Of a DNA stretch of 33,291 nt, positions 33,228 through 33,291 are shown piece after piece (positions within the stretch are counted from its first letter, which is position 1; the number at the start of each line of letters is the position of its first letter). Source of the stretch: an uncultured Alphaproteobacteria bacterium (GTDB lineage Bacteria > Pseudomonadota > Alphaproteobacteria > Rhodobacterales > Rhodobacteraceae); contig CACBAO010000020.1 in NCBI GenBank assembly GCA_902537235.1, forward strand, positions 1-33,291, written 5' to 3'. Both the position numbers and the translations under genes were made by a program. The notes below the pieces were generated by a model. The model did not search any database and was not told where the DNA came from. It saw only the letters and a list, made by a program, of their open reading frames with translations.

Positions 33228-33291
33228 AGTCTTCCTCATTTGTTGATAAAACTCGTATACTCGTTACTAACAGTTGGTATAGTGGCGCCGG

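Larger units (their letters stand above)
32750..33268. repeat. Inverted repeat pair flanking the post-flagellin segment
   Basis: AGTAACGAGTA at 32750-32760 is repeated in inverse orientation at 33258-33268. The similarity extends with a 2-base gap to CGAG at 32761-32764 and 33252-33255. The pair encloses both small minus-strand ORFs. It could be the boundary of an invertible or inserted cassette; I see no recombinase in the window. Confidence 0.6.

Noticed and set aside
1-33291. CRISPR array, tRNA, rRNA or insertion sequence
   Set aside because: No regularly spaced repeats, cloverleaf-like sequences, rRNA motifs or transposase-like frames were seen. The CTGGCTCAG string near 32683 matches the start of 16S rRNA by chance and lies in flagellin coding sequence.

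Overview
This is an AT-rich proteobacterial chromosome segment, and more than 90% of it is a flagellar locus. The parts list points to a sigma-54-driven, probably polar flagellum: FlhA, FlhF, FlhG and FliA on one strand; FlgP and FlgT (outer-membrane H-ring type), FlgA, FlgM and FlgN on the other; then a complete run flgBCDEFGHIJKL-fliC. Six sites match the -24/-12 sigma-54 promoter pattern with the correct 12-base GG-to-GC spacing. FlgT, FlgP and a DUF2802-like protein suggest a gammaproteobacterial-style flagellum, while the short single-domain FlgJ is commoner in other groups. I would not go beyond 'AT-rich, probably aquatic proteobacterium'.

Layout. 1-1019: 5' part of an SbmA/BacA-type peptide transporter running off the left edge. 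1115-2019: a small lipoprotein and a heptad-repeat protein. 2149-3041: FliL and an unknown small protein. 3038-4274 (minus): a three-gene unit made of a nitrile-hydratase-leader-like (NHLP-like) protein, a secreted Sel1/TPR protein and a 63-residue protein. 4394-5179: an extra FlgE/F/G-family rod or hook paralogue with its own sigma-54 site. 5183-10382 (minus): flhA-flhF-flhG-fliA plus an unknown gene. 10501-10567: two divergent sigma-54 promoters. 10604-14605: flgP, flgT, a LysM-like protein, flgA, flgM, flgN and a DUF2802-like protein. 14687-15325 (minus): an acidic protein of unknown role. 15421-32733: rod, hook, rings, junction proteins and flagellin. 32747-33268: an odd post-flagellin segment with interleaved inverted repeats and small minus-strand ORFs.

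How the genes fit together. FlhA is the export gate, and FlhF/FlhG set flagellar position and number. FliA and FlgM form the late sigma/anti-sigma pair, although the flagellin itself is preceded by a sigma-54 site. FlgB/C/F/G build the rod, FlgA/H/I/T/P build rings, FlgD/E the hook, FlgK/L the junction and FliC the filament.

The most unusual points are: the very large hook (FlgE, 1276 aa) and junction (FlgK, 1555 aa) proteins; a possible shared phage-tail-like small domain in FliC, FlgK and perhaps FlgE; an FlhF with eroded GTPase motifs paired with an FlhG lacking its usual N-terminal activator segment; the NHLP-like unit inside a flagellar locus; and the interleaved inverted repeats after fliC. 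One of those repeats carries a flagellin C-terminus-like sequence in the same reading frame, which raises the possibility of an invertible cassette or a decayed second flagellin.
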